A stretch of 64,000 nt of DNA. Source: an uncultured Thermoanaerobaculia bacterium. Lineage in GTDB: Bacteria; Acidobacteriota; Thermoanaerobaculia; Multivoradales; Multivoraceae. The position numbers and the translations under genes were made by a program. This document shows positions 54,487-63,332 of the stretch, in pieces. The first letter of the stretch is position 1. Each line of letters begins with the position of its first letter. The stretch is taken from positions 4,440,859-4,504,858 of the forward strand of contig OX638294.1 in the NCBI GenBank assembly GCA_951812325.1. The letters are read 5' to 3'. The notes under the pieces were generated by a model, which was given only the letters and a program-made list of their open reading frames with translations, was not told where the DNA came from and ran no database searches.

Positions 54487-56195
54487 CCCCACCCGCGTCC
54501 GCCGGCGGGCGTAGCGGGCCGGGCCCTTCAGGCGGCGCGCCGCGGGTTGCGGCCGGCATGCTCGCGAGCCGGGTTCTCGGCGTGGTCCGGGAGGCCGTCG
54601 TCGCGAGCCTGGCCGGGGTCGGTGCGCTGACGGACGTCGTGTCGGCGGCTTTCCGGGCGCCCAATGTGCTGCAGAACCTGCTCGGGGACCAGGCGCTGTC
54701 GGCCTCCTTCATCCCGGCATACAGCCGGCTGGTCGGCGAGGGCCGGCGGCGGGAGGCCGGCGCTCTGGCCGGGGCGATGTTCGGCCTGCTGTTCGCCGCG
54801 ATGGGAGTGCTCAGCCTGCTCGGCGTCATCCTGGCGCCCTGGCTGGTGCGGCTCCTGGTCCCCGGCTTCGCGGGCGACGCCGAGGCGGTGGCGGCGGGGA
54901 CGGCCACAGTCGACCGCCTCACTCTGACCACGACCGCGGTCCGCATCTGTTTCCCGATGGTGGCGGCGATCACGCTGTCGGCCTGGTGCCTGGGAATCCT
55001 GAACAGCCACCGCCGCTTCCTGCTCCCGTACCTCGCGCCGTGCTTCTGGAATGCGGGGGTGATCGGCGTCGTCTGGTTCGTCGCGTCGCGGACCTTCGAT
55101 GGCGAGGCAGAGAGGATCGAGTCGCTCGTGCTCGCCGTCTGCTGGGGCGGCCTGCTCGGCGGTCTGTTGCAGTTCGCGGTGCAGCTGCCGTCGGTGTTGC
55201 GCGTTTCCGGCGGCCTGCGCCCTTCGTTCAATCTGAGGGCGCCCGGTGTGCGGAAGACCCTGGCCAAACTCGGACCGGCTGTCGCGGGCCGCGGCGTGGG
55301 CCAGTTGGGCGCCTACGTCGATGTTCTGCTGGCCTCCCTCCTGGTCGAGGGTGCGATGGGGGCGCTCATGTTCGGCCAGCGCCTGTACCTGCTTCCGATC
55401 AGCCTCTTCGGCGTCTCGGTGGCGGCGGCGGAGTTGCCCGAACTGGCGCGGCTCCGGGGCGATGGCGAGGAGAGGTCGGGAGCGGCCGCGTTGCGCGCCC
55501 GGCGCTCACTGGCGGCGATGTCGTTCCTCATGGCGCCGACCCTGGTGGGCTATCTCGCGTTGGGCATGGGAGTTGTCGGCGCCGTCTATCGCCGCGGCGA
55601 GTTCGGGATCACCGACAACTGGCTGGTGTTTTTCGTGCTTGCCGCCTATTCCCTGGGTCTGCTCGCTTCGAGCGCCTCGCGTCTGCTGCAGAGCGTGTTC
55701 TTCTCGCTCGGCGACACGCGGAGCCCGGCCTGGATTGCCGCGATGCGGCTGATCGCGGCGGCGGGAGTCGGCGCGGTCCTGATGATCTGGCTGGACCGTA
55801 TCCCGGTGGCGGACGTCGCGCTGGTCGGCTGGTTCGGGCCGGTCCCGGTGGAGTCCGTCCAGACGCTGCGGCTTGGCGCGGTCGGTCTGGCGCTGGCCTC
55901 GGCGGTCGGCAGTTGGCTCGAACTGGTGCTGCTGTTGCGGCAGCTGCGTCGGCGCGGGGCGCCGGCAGGGGCGCCGTGGCGGGCGTGGCGCCGCCATCTG
56001 CCGCTCGCGCTCCTCTGTCTGGCGCCCTGGGCCGCGACTCAGACCCTGGTTCCGGGTCCGCTCTGGTTTGCCGGCACGGCGCCCGTGATCGGCTTCGCCG
56101 TGACCTACCTGATTGCGGCCGACCGGCTCGAGGTGCCCGAGGCGCAGGCCCTTCGGCGCTGGCTCACGGAAACCTGGCGCCGCCAGGGGACGTAG
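54483..56195 (+). CDS. murJ: Lipid II flippase MurJ
   Basis: 570 residues from a TTG overlapping the PilZ gene stop (TTGA). Fourteen or so hydrophobic spans fit the MVF family. Conserved stretches are MLASRVLGVVREAVVASLAG, FRAPNVLQNLLGDQALSASF, IPAYSRL, LSAWCLGILNSHRRFLLPYL, YVDVLLASLLVEGAMGAL and FGVSVAAAELPELARL. It flips lipid-linked peptidoglycan precursor across the membrane. Coupling to a PilZ/AMIN protein ties the pair to cell-wall control. Confidence 0.94.
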   Translation: MTPPASAGGRSGPGPSGGAPRVAAGMLASRVLGVVREAVVASLAGVGALTDVVSAAFRAPNVLQNLLGDQALSASFIPAYSRLVGEGRRREAGALAGAMFGLLFAAMGVLSLLGVILAPWLVRLLVPGFAGDAEAVAAGTATVDRLTLTTTAVRICFPMVAAITLSAWCLGILNSHRRFLLPYLAPCFWNAGVIGVVWFVASRTFDGEAERIESLVLAVCWGGLLGGLLQFAVQLPSVLRVSGGLRPSFNLRAPGVRKTLAKLGPAVAGRGVGQLGAYVDVLLASLLVEGAMGALMFGQRLYLLPISLFGVSVAAAELPELARLRGDGEERSGAAALRARRSLAAMSFLMAPTLVGYLALGMGVVGAVYRRGEFGITDNWLVFFVLAAYSLGLLASSASRLLQSVFFSLGDTRSPAWIAAMRLIAAAGVGAVLMIWLDRIPVADVALVGWFGPVPVESVQTLRLGAVGLALASAVGSWLELVLLLRQLRRRGAPAGAPWRAWRRHLPLALLCLAPWAATQTLVPGPLWFAGTAPVIGFAVTYLIAADRLEVPEAQALRRWLTETWRRQGT

Positions 56196-56215
56196 TCTGG
56201 GGCAGGAGGTCAAGC

Positions 56216-56791
56216 ATGGAGGTTCTGCTCAGTGTGGGTCTGGGAGTCGGCCTGGCGGCGGCCTGTGGATTCCGGGTCTTCCTGCCCGTCCTGGTGATGG
56301 GCGTCGCGGCCAGGGCCGGCGCACTCGATCTCGCCGAGGGCTTCGCGTGGATGGCGGGGACTCCGGCCCTGCTCGCTCTCGGCATCGCGACGATCTGTGA
56401 GATCGGCGCCTACTACATCCCCTGGATCGACAATGTTCTCGACGTGGCCGCGATGCCGGCGGCCGTGACCGCGGGCATCGTCGTGGCGGCCGCGAACATC
56501 GAGACCGCGACGCCGCTGGTGGGCTGGGCTCTGGCCGCGGTGGCGGGCGGCACGGCGGCGGCGGTGGTCCAGTCGGGGACGACGCTGCTGCGCGGGGCCT
56601 CGACGATGATGACGGCGGGCATCGGCAATCCCGTCGTGTCCACCGCAGAGGCGGGATCGGCCGCCGGCCTGTCGCTGCTGGCGATCGCGATGCCCGTGTT
56701 CGCCCTGGCCGCCGTCCTGCTCCTGGTTGCCGTCGTCAGCGCCCGGCTGTTGCGGCGGCGCGCGCTCAGGGCGCGGCCCGCAGACTCCTGA
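56216..56791 (+). CDS. DUF4126 family membrane protein
   Basis: 191 residues from an ATG with GGAGG 7 bases upstream. Five hydrophobic segments, including VLLSVGLGVGLAAACGFRVF and LPVLVMGVAARAG. The polar patch ICEIGAYYIPWIDNVLDVAA and GNPVVSTAEAGSA are family-typical. Function of the family is unknown. It follows murJ by 20 bases on the same strand. Confidence 0.85.
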   Translation: MEVLLSVGLGVGLAAACGFRVFLPVLVMGVAARAGALDLAEGFAWMAGTPALLALGIATICEIGAYYIPWIDNVLDVAAMPAAVTAGIVVAAANIETATPLVGWALAAVAGGTAAAVVQSGTTLLRGASTMMTAGIGNPVVSTAEAGSAAGLSLLAIAMPVFALAAVLLLVAVVSARLLRRRALRARPADS

Positions 56792-56950
56792 AACGCTGGT
56801 CACGGGGGTCCTGAACAGTGGCTGAGGGGAGGCGGCGCGGCAGGCCGGCACGGACTTTTGGACTCTGGAACAGTCCTGCGTTGGACAGCACTTCCGCTTT
56901 GAACCGGCATCCGCCGTCGGATAGGGTCACGGCCAAGGCGGAGTGGGACC

Positions 56951-57820
56951 ATGGATGAACCGGTGACGTTGAAAGCTGCCGCTGGGCCGGTCGCGGCGGT
57001 CGAGTCGCCGCCCGCGCGGGGGTCGAGCCCCGGTCGCGGGGCCGGAGGGACGTTCGAGTGGTCGCCGAAGGACTTCGAGACCGTGCCCCACTCCAAGATC
57101 CACCGACTGCGTTGCCGGGAGATCGAAGACGCGCTCGAGATCTGGCTGGAGGACCGTGAGGCCTACGTTGGCGGCGACCAGAACGTCTACTACGACGAAG
57201 GCGATCTCGACAAGGTTCTGGCGCCCGACGTGTTCGTGGTCTTCGGCGTGTCGAAACGGCTACGGATCAACTACCGGATCTGGGTCGAGGGGCCGCCCCC
57301 GTGCTTCGTGCTCGAGGTCCTGTCTCCGTCCACGCGGTGGCGCGACCTGGTGGACAAGAAGGCGATCTACGAGCGCATGGGAGTGCGGGAGTACTTCGTG
57401 TTCGAGGGGGCCGACGACGAGGGACGGGTCCGCGGCAGGCCGATCGAGCCGGCGCTTCAGGGTTTCCGATTGCGTGCCGGCGTGCCGGATGGCCGCGGAA
57501 CCGCACGGTATGAGCCGATCACTGCCTGGTCCCGGGCGGAACGTCCACCCGGGGAAGTCACGGTCGGCTACACGAGCGAAGTCCTGGGCCTGGGCGTGAC
57601 GCTCAGGTCCGACTGCGAGGGAGTGCGCTTCCTCGATGCGGAATCGGGTAGCTTCCTGCCGACGGCGGAAGAAGCCCGGCTGCTGGTGGAGAACCGGGCC
57701 GATGAAGAACGCGCAGCGCGAGTGGCGGCAGAAGCCCGGATCGCCGAACTGGAACGTCTGCTGGCAGCCGCGGAAGGTCGCGGCCGACCGCGGGCGCCGA
57801 GGGCACGGGGAACCACCTAG
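56951..57820 (+). CDS. Uma2-family putative endonuclease
   Basis: 289 residues from an ATG. It carries the PD-(D/E)xK fold seen in Uma2 (DUF820) proteins: DALEIWLEDREAYVGGDQNV, APDVFVVFGVSKRLR with the first Asp, and PPCFVLEVLSPSTRWRDLVD-KKAIYERMGVREYFVF with the E and K. The C-terminus (ADEERAARVAAEARIAELER) is a coiled coil. Uma2 genes multiply in some phyla and are often near mobile elements; biological role unknown. Confidence 0.87.
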   Translation: MDEPVTLKAAAGPVAAVESPPARGSSPGRGAGGTFEWSPKDFETVPHSKIHRLRCREIEDALEIWLEDREAYVGGDQNVYYDEGDLDKVLAPDVFVVFGVSKRLRINYRIWVEGPPPCFVLEVLSPSTRWRDLVDKKAIYERMGVREYFVFEGADDEGRVRGRPIEPALQGFRLRAGVPDGRGTARYEPITAWSRAERPPGEVTVGYTSEVLGLGVTLRSDCEGVRFLDAESGSFLPTAEEARLLVENRADEERAARVAAEARIAELERLLAAAEGRGRPRAPRARGTT

Positions 57821-57872
57821 CGACGAAGCCGCGCGAGCCTGCGGCGGAGGCGCGGGGCATGGTGAGAGGCCG

Positions 57873-59102
57873 ATGGAGGATGTGACCGCTGTGACGACGG
57901 GGGACATCGGACCGCGCGTCGGGCGGCGCCGGCTGAATCGTCCAGCCGGGGCGGCGGCTGCCGGCCATGAACCGGACCATGCCGCAGTTGCTCCGGCCGG
58001 AGGGGCTTCGGGACGGGCTGCTGGCCTCGTGCTCGCCGTGCTGGCTCTTGGATGCGCTTCGACCGGCGCGCGGGAGGCCGGCGAGCGCTCGCTGCAGAGC
58101 GAACTGGAGCGGCGTGGGGTCAGCCGCGTCGTCGTGCCGTTCGCGCTGAGCGAGGAGATGGCCGAGTGGACTCGCGGCTCGGTCGGCGAGACGGGGCGGG
58201 AGGAGCGTCTCGATCGTCTCGTGGAGCTGGTGACGAACGCGTCTCTGCTCGGCGTGCGGTACGAAGCCGGATACACGGGCTCGGCGGTCGAGGTGTTCAC
58301 GGAACGGATGGCGAATTGTCTGGCCTTCACGCAGATGTTCGTGGGCATGGCACGTGAGCTGGACCTGGCTGCGTACTTCGTCGAGGTGGACGTGGAGAAC
58401 TTCGAACGCTCGGGGGATCTGATCGTCGTGTCCGATCACGTTGCGGTGGGGTTCGGGCCGAGGCACACGATGCGGGTCATCGACTTCGGGGTGCGTCAGG
58501 AGGATGAAGGCTGGCGCGTGAATCGGATCAGCGACCTGACGGCCACGGCGCTCTTCTATTCGAACCGCGGCGCCGAGGCGCTCCGCGCGGGACAGCTGGA
58601 GGAGGCGGTGGCCTGGCTCGGGGACGCGGTCCGGATCGATCCCGAACTCACCTCCGCCTGGGTCAACCTGGGCGTTGCGCAGCGGCGGAGCGGACGCGTC
58701 GAGGCGGCCGAGGCGAGCTACCGGCGGGCGCTCGAGATCGACCCGCGGGGCGGTTCGGCGCTCGCCAACCTGGCGGTGCTGTTGCGGATGAACGGCCGCG
58801 CCGGCGAGTCGGAGGAGTTGCTCCGGTTGGCCGCGACGACGCGCAACCGCAACCCGTTCACGTACGTCGCCCTGGGCGACCTGAGCCTGCGCTACGGCCG
58901 CCTCGACGAGGCGCAGCGCTACTACAACCGGGCGCGGCGACTCGGCCCCGACGAAGCGGCGCCGGCTGCCGCGCTGGGTGAGCTGCTGCTCCGCCGGGGC
59001 GCGCGGCGGGCGGCCGAGAAGCTGCTTCGCCGCGCCCAGCGGCTGCAGCCCGACGGCGGCCAGCGGATCGATCGCCTGGCCCGACTGCTGGCGGGCGCCT
59101 GA
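57873..59102 (+). CDS. Lipoprotein with transglutaminase-like and TPR domains
   Basis: 409 residues from ATG 57873. A lipobox VLALGC puts Cys at residue 61, which is late for a signal peptide, so the true start may be downstream or frameshifted (an ATG at 57967 lies in another frame). Residues 70-210 look like a transglutaminase-type fold with the triad Cys149 (ANCLAFTQM), His189 (SDHVAVGF) and Asp204 (RVIDFGV). From about 225 on are TPR repeats (AWVNLGVAQRRSGRVEAAEA, ALANLAVLLRMNGRAGESEE, TYVALGDLSLRYGRLDEAQR). It is probably anchored in the periplasm. Substrate unknown. Confidence 0.75.
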   Translation: MEDVTAVTTGDIGPRVGRRRLNRPAGAAAAGHEPDHAAVAPAGGASGRAAGLVLAVLALGCASTGAREAGERSLQSELERRGVSRVVVPFALSEEMAEWTRGSVGETGREERLDRLVELVTNASLLGVRYEAGYTGSAVEVFTERMANCLAFTQMFVGMARELDLAAYFVEVDVENFERSGDLIVVSDHVAVGFGPRHTMRVIDFGVRQEDEGWRVNRISDLTATALFYSNRGAEALRAGQLEEAVAWLGDAVRIDPELTSAWVNLGVAQRRSGRVEAAEASYRRALEIDPRGGSALANLAVLLRMNGRAGESEELLRLAATTRNRNPFTYVALGDLSLRYGRLDEAQRYYNRARRLGPDEAAPAAALGELLLRRGARRAAEKLLRRAQRLQPDGGQRIDRLARLLAGA

Positions 59103-59134
59103 ACCCCGCGAGTCGTTTGCGAGCGGAATCCGAC

Positions 59135-61438
59135 GTGCCGCGCCTCTGGCAGCTCTGGATCGATACCGGAGGTACGTTCACCGACTGTGTGGCGATCGAT
59201 CCGCTCGGCGCGGTCCAGTGCATCAAGGTCCTGAGTTCCGGAGCGGTCCGGGCGACGGTCGTATCGGAGGCTGCGGAGGACCTGCGCCTGGCGACACCGT
59301 TCGATCTTCCGGACCGCTTCTTCGAGGGCTACGACCTCGCGCCGCTCGTCGGCGGTGCTCCGGCGCGCGTGCTGGAGTGGTCGGCGGATGGTTCCTGCCG
59401 GTGCGCTTCGGGTCGAGGCAGCCGGAACGGCGGCGCTGCTGCAGGCCGGGGTCGCCCGGACCGGCGCCCCGGCGCCGACGCAGCGGATGATCACCGGGTC
59501 TTCGAGCGGGACCAGGTCGTGGAGCTCGTGTCGCCCGAGAACGCCCCCATTCTCGCCGCCCGCATCGCCACCGGCCGGGCGCTGGGCGAGCCGCTGCCGC
59601 CCTGTGATCTCCGGCTTGCCACGACCCGGGGAACGAATGCGCTGCTCGAGAGGGCCGGTTCGCGGACAGTGCTGTTCGTCACCGAGGGCTTCGCCGATCT
59701 GCTGCTGATCGGAGACCAGGCGCGGCCGGACATCTTCGCGCTCAACATCGAGCGGCCCGCGCCTCTGTACGAACGCGCGGTCGAGGTCGGTGGCCGCCTC
59801 GACGCGGAAGGCCGCGAGCTGGCGCCGCTCGACGAGGAGGGATTGACGAAGGCTGCCAGGGCGCTCGTCCTGGAGGGCTTCAGGGCCGCTGCGGTGGCGC
59901 TGATGCACAGCTACCGGAATCCGGTGCACGAACAGCGCGCCGAGAGCTGCCTGCGGGCGGCCGGTTTCGAGACCGTTTCGTGTTCGGCCGAACTGGCGCC
60001 CCTGATCAGGATCGTCCCTCGCGCGCACACGGCGGTCGTGGACGCGTACCTGGGACGCGCGGTCGGCGGTTACCTCGAGACCACCGGCGCCGTGCTCTCG
60101 GGCGGCCCGGCGGAGGAGGAGGGCCGCGTCGCGCCGCGCGTGATGACCAGCGCCGGCGGCCTGGCGAGCTTTTCGAGCTACCGGCCGAAGGACAGCCTCC
60201 TCTCGGGCCCGGCCGGCGGCGTGGTGGGCGCGGCGGCGGCCGGACGCGCGAGCGGCGTCGAGCGGGTGATCGGCTTCGACATGGGCGGCACGAGTACCGA
60301 CGTCTCGCGCTACGACGGCGACTTCGAGTACAACTTCGAGTTCCGCGTCGGCGACGCGACCGTCGTGGCGCCGGCACTGGCGATCGAGACGGTGGCGGCG
60401 GGCGGCGGCTCGATCTGCGGTGTCGATCACGGGCAGCTCAAGGTCGGGCCCGAGAGCGCCGGAGCACGGCCCGGGCCGGCCTGCTACGGCGCCGCCGGGC
60501 CGCTGACCATCACCGACGTCAACCTCCTGCTGGGGCGAATCGACCCGGGGGCTTTCGGTCTTCCGATCGACGTGGCCGCTGCCGAACGGCGGGCGGCGGA
60601 CGTGCTGGCCGGTCTGCCAGGCGGGGAGGAGGGACTGCTCGGAGGCTTCCTGCAGGTCGCCAGCGAACGCATGGCGGACGCGATCCGCCGCATCTCCATC
60701 TCGCGCGGCTACGACCCGGCAGACCATGCGCTGGTCAGTTTCGGCGGCGCCGGTGGTCAGCACGCCTGCGCCATCGCGACCGAGCTGGGCATGCGCACGG
60801 TGATCGTGCCGCTCGACACATCGCTGCTGAGCGCGGTCGGTCTGGGCCACGCGGTCCTGGAGCGATTCGCACACCGCCAAGTCCTGGAGACCCTGGAAGA
60901 CGCTGCGATCGGCCCGCTGGTCGAAGAGCTCGAGCAGCAGGCGCTGGCCCGACTGGTCAGCGAACGGGGAGCGAACCTGGAGGGCGCCAAGGTTCGCAGG
61001 CGGATTGTCCGGCTGCGTCTGCTGGGACAGGAGACGGCGCTTGAGGTGGAACCCCCTTCGTCGGCCGAGGCGCGTTCGGCCGACGTCGTGGCCGCCCTGT
61101 TCGCGGAACGCTACCGGGCCGTGTACGGCTACGAGCCGCCGGATCATCCGGTCGAGGTGGAGTCGATCCGCGTGCTCGCCTCCACCGCGCCGGCCGCGGC
61201 GCGCCTGATCCGCGGCCCGTCGCAGCGATCGTCCGAGCCGGCGCCGCGCACCTGCCGGGTCTGGTTTGACGGCTGGAGGCAGGTCGACCTGCTGCACCGG
61301 GACCGTCTTGCTGCCGGCTTCGAACGTGCCGGACCCTGTCTGGTTCAGGAGCGCCACAGCATCACCGTGGTCGAGCCGGGCTGGGCGCTGGGCGTCGACG
61401 ACGCGCGCGCCCTGGTTCTGAGCCGCCCGGGACCCTGA
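59135..61438 (+). CDS. Hydantoinase/oxoprolinase, HyuA-type
   Basis: About 767 residues from GTG 59135 (MPRLWQLWIDTGGTFTDCVA); a TTG at 59117 adds six. ATP-dependent opening of hydantoin or 5-oxoproline rings. DTGGTFTD is the N-terminal ATP site, LATTRGTNALLERAG, GFADLLLIGDQARPDIFALN, and the second domain MGGTSTDVSRYDGDFEYNFE, AGGGSICGV, GPESAGARPGPACYG, and SFGGAGGQHACAIATELGM are all family motifs. The stretch at about 59390-59510 (residues 85-125) is poor match here but reads well in a shifted frame. The HyuB half is not in the window. Confidence 0.88.
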   Translation: MPRLWQLWIDTGGTFTDCVAIDPLGAVQCIKVLSSGAVRATVVSEAAEDLRLATPFDLPDRFFEGYDLAPLVGGAPARVLEWSADGSCRCASGRGSRNGGAAAGRGRPDRRPGADAADDHRVFERDQVVELVSPENAPILAARIATGRALGEPLPPCDLRLATTRGTNALLERAGSRTVLFVTEGFADLLLIGDQARPDIFALNIERPAPLYERAVEVGGRLDAEGRELAPLDEEGLTKAARALVLEGFRAAAVALMHSYRNPVHEQRAESCLRAAGFETVSCSAELAPLIRIVPRAHTAVVDAYLGRAVGGYLETTGAVLSGGPAEEEGRVAPRVMTSAGGLASFSSYRPKDSLLSGPAGGVVGAAAAGRASGVERVIGFDMGGTSTDVSRYDGDFEYNFEFRVGDATVVAPALAIETVAAGGGSICGVDHGQLKVGPESAGARPGPACYGAAGPLTITDVNLLLGRIDPGAFGLPIDVAAAERRAADVLAGLPGGEEGLLGGFLQVASERMADAIRRISISRGYDPADHALVSFGGAGGQHACAIATELGMRTVIVPLDTSLLSAVGLGHAVLERFAHRQVLETLEDAAIGPLVEELEQQALARLVSERGANLEGAKVRRRIVRLRLLGQETALEVEPPSSAEARSADVVAALFAERYRAVYGYEPPDHPVEVESIRVLASTAPAAARLIRGPSQRSSEPAPRTCRVWFDGWRQVDLLHRDRLAAGFERAGPCLVQERHSITVVEPGWALGVDDARALVLSRPGP

Positions 61439-61808
61439 ACGGCTGGAACGTCCGACACCCGACCCCGTGACCTGAATGGCCTCGGAGCAGGGCCGTTTCC
61501 AGGTTGGGCACTCCGATGTCCAAGGCGCGGAGCCGAACCCGGGTCGGAAGATCCGTGCTGGCACGACATGTCTGGCCCCGGGAACGCGGGTATCCTGCCG
61601 GCACTGGGCGTGAAGCACTGGACTTCGGGATGGTCCTGAGGGGCTCCGGGGGCAGTTCCGGCCATGGATTGGCTAGAGCTAGAGTGGCCGCTTCAAGGGA
61701 AACCGCGTGTCGATGGAAACAAACCACCTGCGCTCGCCGTCCGAGACACTGTGGGCTGCGGCTCGGCATGCTCCCCGGAATGCTGCGGTCCGACTGCCCC
61801 GTGATTCC
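61439..61808. other. Intergenic region before the efflux operon
   Basis: 370 bases between the HyuA-type gene and the TolC-like gene. I see no gene, RNA or strong repeat. It probably holds the efflux operon promoter; a frame open from 61707 is not convincing as an N-terminal extension because the signal peptide starts at 61809. Confidence 0.45.
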
Positions 61809-63332
61809 ATGACTTCGTTGTCCGATGTGGTCTCTCGAGTTCGAACCCTGTGCTCCAGACGATCCGGCGTCTTCCGTCTGCTGTTCGCCGCTTGCGCGGC
61901 GGCGCTTCTCGGCTGTGCCCACACCAGCGTGCTGGAGCGCATCCCGGAGGTCGCGCAGCCGCCGGCCGGGTTCGACCTGGGAACCGACCCGGTAACCGAC
62001 CCTCCCGCCGTCGCGGAGGCGCCCGGCGCCTGCGGCGCCCTGGGCGACGAGACCCTGCGGGAGTTGCAGGACCAGCTGGCCGGTCAGAGCTTCGACCTTC
62101 AGGCGGCCTGGAGCCGGGTCGAGGCAGCCGACGCCCGCGCTCGCGAGAGCGGCGCCTACCTCATGCCGCGTCTCGATGCTTCGCTCACCGGCAACGACCT
62201 GACCTTTCCGAGCACCGGAGTCGTGAACCAGTTCCTGCTGCAGGGCGCGGCCTGGGACTCCAGTCTGGCGGCCAGCTTCGAGATCGATCTCTGGGGCAGG
62301 TTGCGGAATCGCGAAGCGGCGGCCCTGCTGGATGCCCGGGCGAGCGTTCAGGATCTGCGCTCGTTGGCGATCAGCCTGTCGTCGGTGCTGGCGGAGGCTT
62401 GGTTCGGCATCGTCGCGGAAAGAGAGCTGATCGCTCTTCTCGAGAGCCAGCAGCAGACGTCGGAGCGATTCCTCGAACTGACGCAGTTGCGGTTCGGCCA
62501 GGGCCTGGGCCCGGCTCAGGACATTGGCCGCCAGCGCGAGCAGTTGCTGAGCCTGCAGGGGCAGATCGAACTGGCTCGGGGCCGGCTGGAGTCCCTGGAG
62601 TTCCAGCTCGCGGTGCTCCTGGGTGGTTCCGAGCGCCGGACGCCGGTTTCCCCGACGGGCCTGGGACCGCTTCTGGCGGCAGCCGAGCGGCCCGGCCTGG
62701 GCGTACCGGCCGAGTTGCTGGAACGGCGGCCCGATCTGCTGGCGGCCCGCCGCCGGGTCGAGGCGGCCGACCGGCGGGCGGCAGCGGCGGTCAAGGAGTG
62801 GTTGCCCTCGCTGTCCCTGAACGCTCTTTTGACCGGGCGTGCGCTGGAGGTCGTCGACGTCCTGGATGACCTGGTACGGCAGATCGGCGGTAGCGCGTCG
62901 CAGGCTCTCTACGGCGCCGGCGGACGGCGCGCTCGCATTGACCAGGCATACGCGGCGGCGGAGGAGAGTCTCTACGCGTACGCGCAGTCGGTGGTGGGCG
63001 CCGTCGGCGAGGTGCAGACGGCGCTTGCGGAGGGCCGGAGCACGCGCGAGCTCGTGGCGAACCTCCAGGAGCGGCTCGGGGAAGCGCGGCGGGTGCTGCT
63101 CCTGACCAGCGAGTCCTATCGCGAGGGCGCCACGGACTACCTGAACGTGTTGACCGCGCTACTCTCGCAACAGGGACTCGAGCAGGCCCTGATCGACGCG
63201 CGACGCCAGCAACTTGCCAGCCGGTTGCAACTGTGCCGCGCGCTCGGTTTCGCGCCGGGGACCTCGATTGACCGGCTGACCGTGCAACTGGCGGCGGGTC
63301 CGCAGACGGTCAGCCCGGGAGGAGCACGGTGA
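61809..63332 (+). CDS. Outer-membrane efflux lipoprotein (TolC/NodT type)
   Basis: 507 residues from ATG 61809. A lipobox AALLGC follows the signal peptide (VFRLLFAACAAALLGC), so it is a lipid-anchored factor. Two OEP repeats: LQAAWSRVEAADARARESGA with ASFEIDLWGRLRNREAAALL, and the second half ELLERRPDLLAARRRVEAAD, YLNVLTALLSQQGLEQALID. The GxxxPxxDIGRQREQLLSLQ block is typical. It forms the outer-membrane exit duct of an RND or ABC pump and overlaps the adaptor gene (GTGA). Confidence 0.92.
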   Translation: MTSLSDVVSRVRTLCSRRSGVFRLLFAACAAALLGCAHTSVLERIPEVAQPPAGFDLGTDPVTDPPAVAEAPGACGALGDETLRELQDQLAGQSFDLQAAWSRVEAADARARESGAYLMPRLDASLTGNDLTFPSTGVVNQFLLQGAAWDSSLAASFEIDLWGRLRNREAAALLDARASVQDLRSLAISLSSVLAEAWFGIVAERELIALLESQQQTSERFLELTQLRFGQGLGPAQDIGRQREQLLSLQGQIELARGRLESLEFQLAVLLGGSERRTPVSPTGLGPLLAAAERPGLGVPAELLERRPDLLAARRRVEAADRRAAAAVKEWLPSLSLNALLTGRALEVVDVLDDLVRQIGGSASQALYGAGGRRARIDQAYAAAEESLYAYAQSVVGAVGEVQTALAEGRSTRELVANLQERLGEARRVLLLTSESYREGATDYLNVLTALLSQQGLEQALIDARRQQLASRLQLCRALGFAPGTSIDRLTVQLAAGPQTVSPGGAR

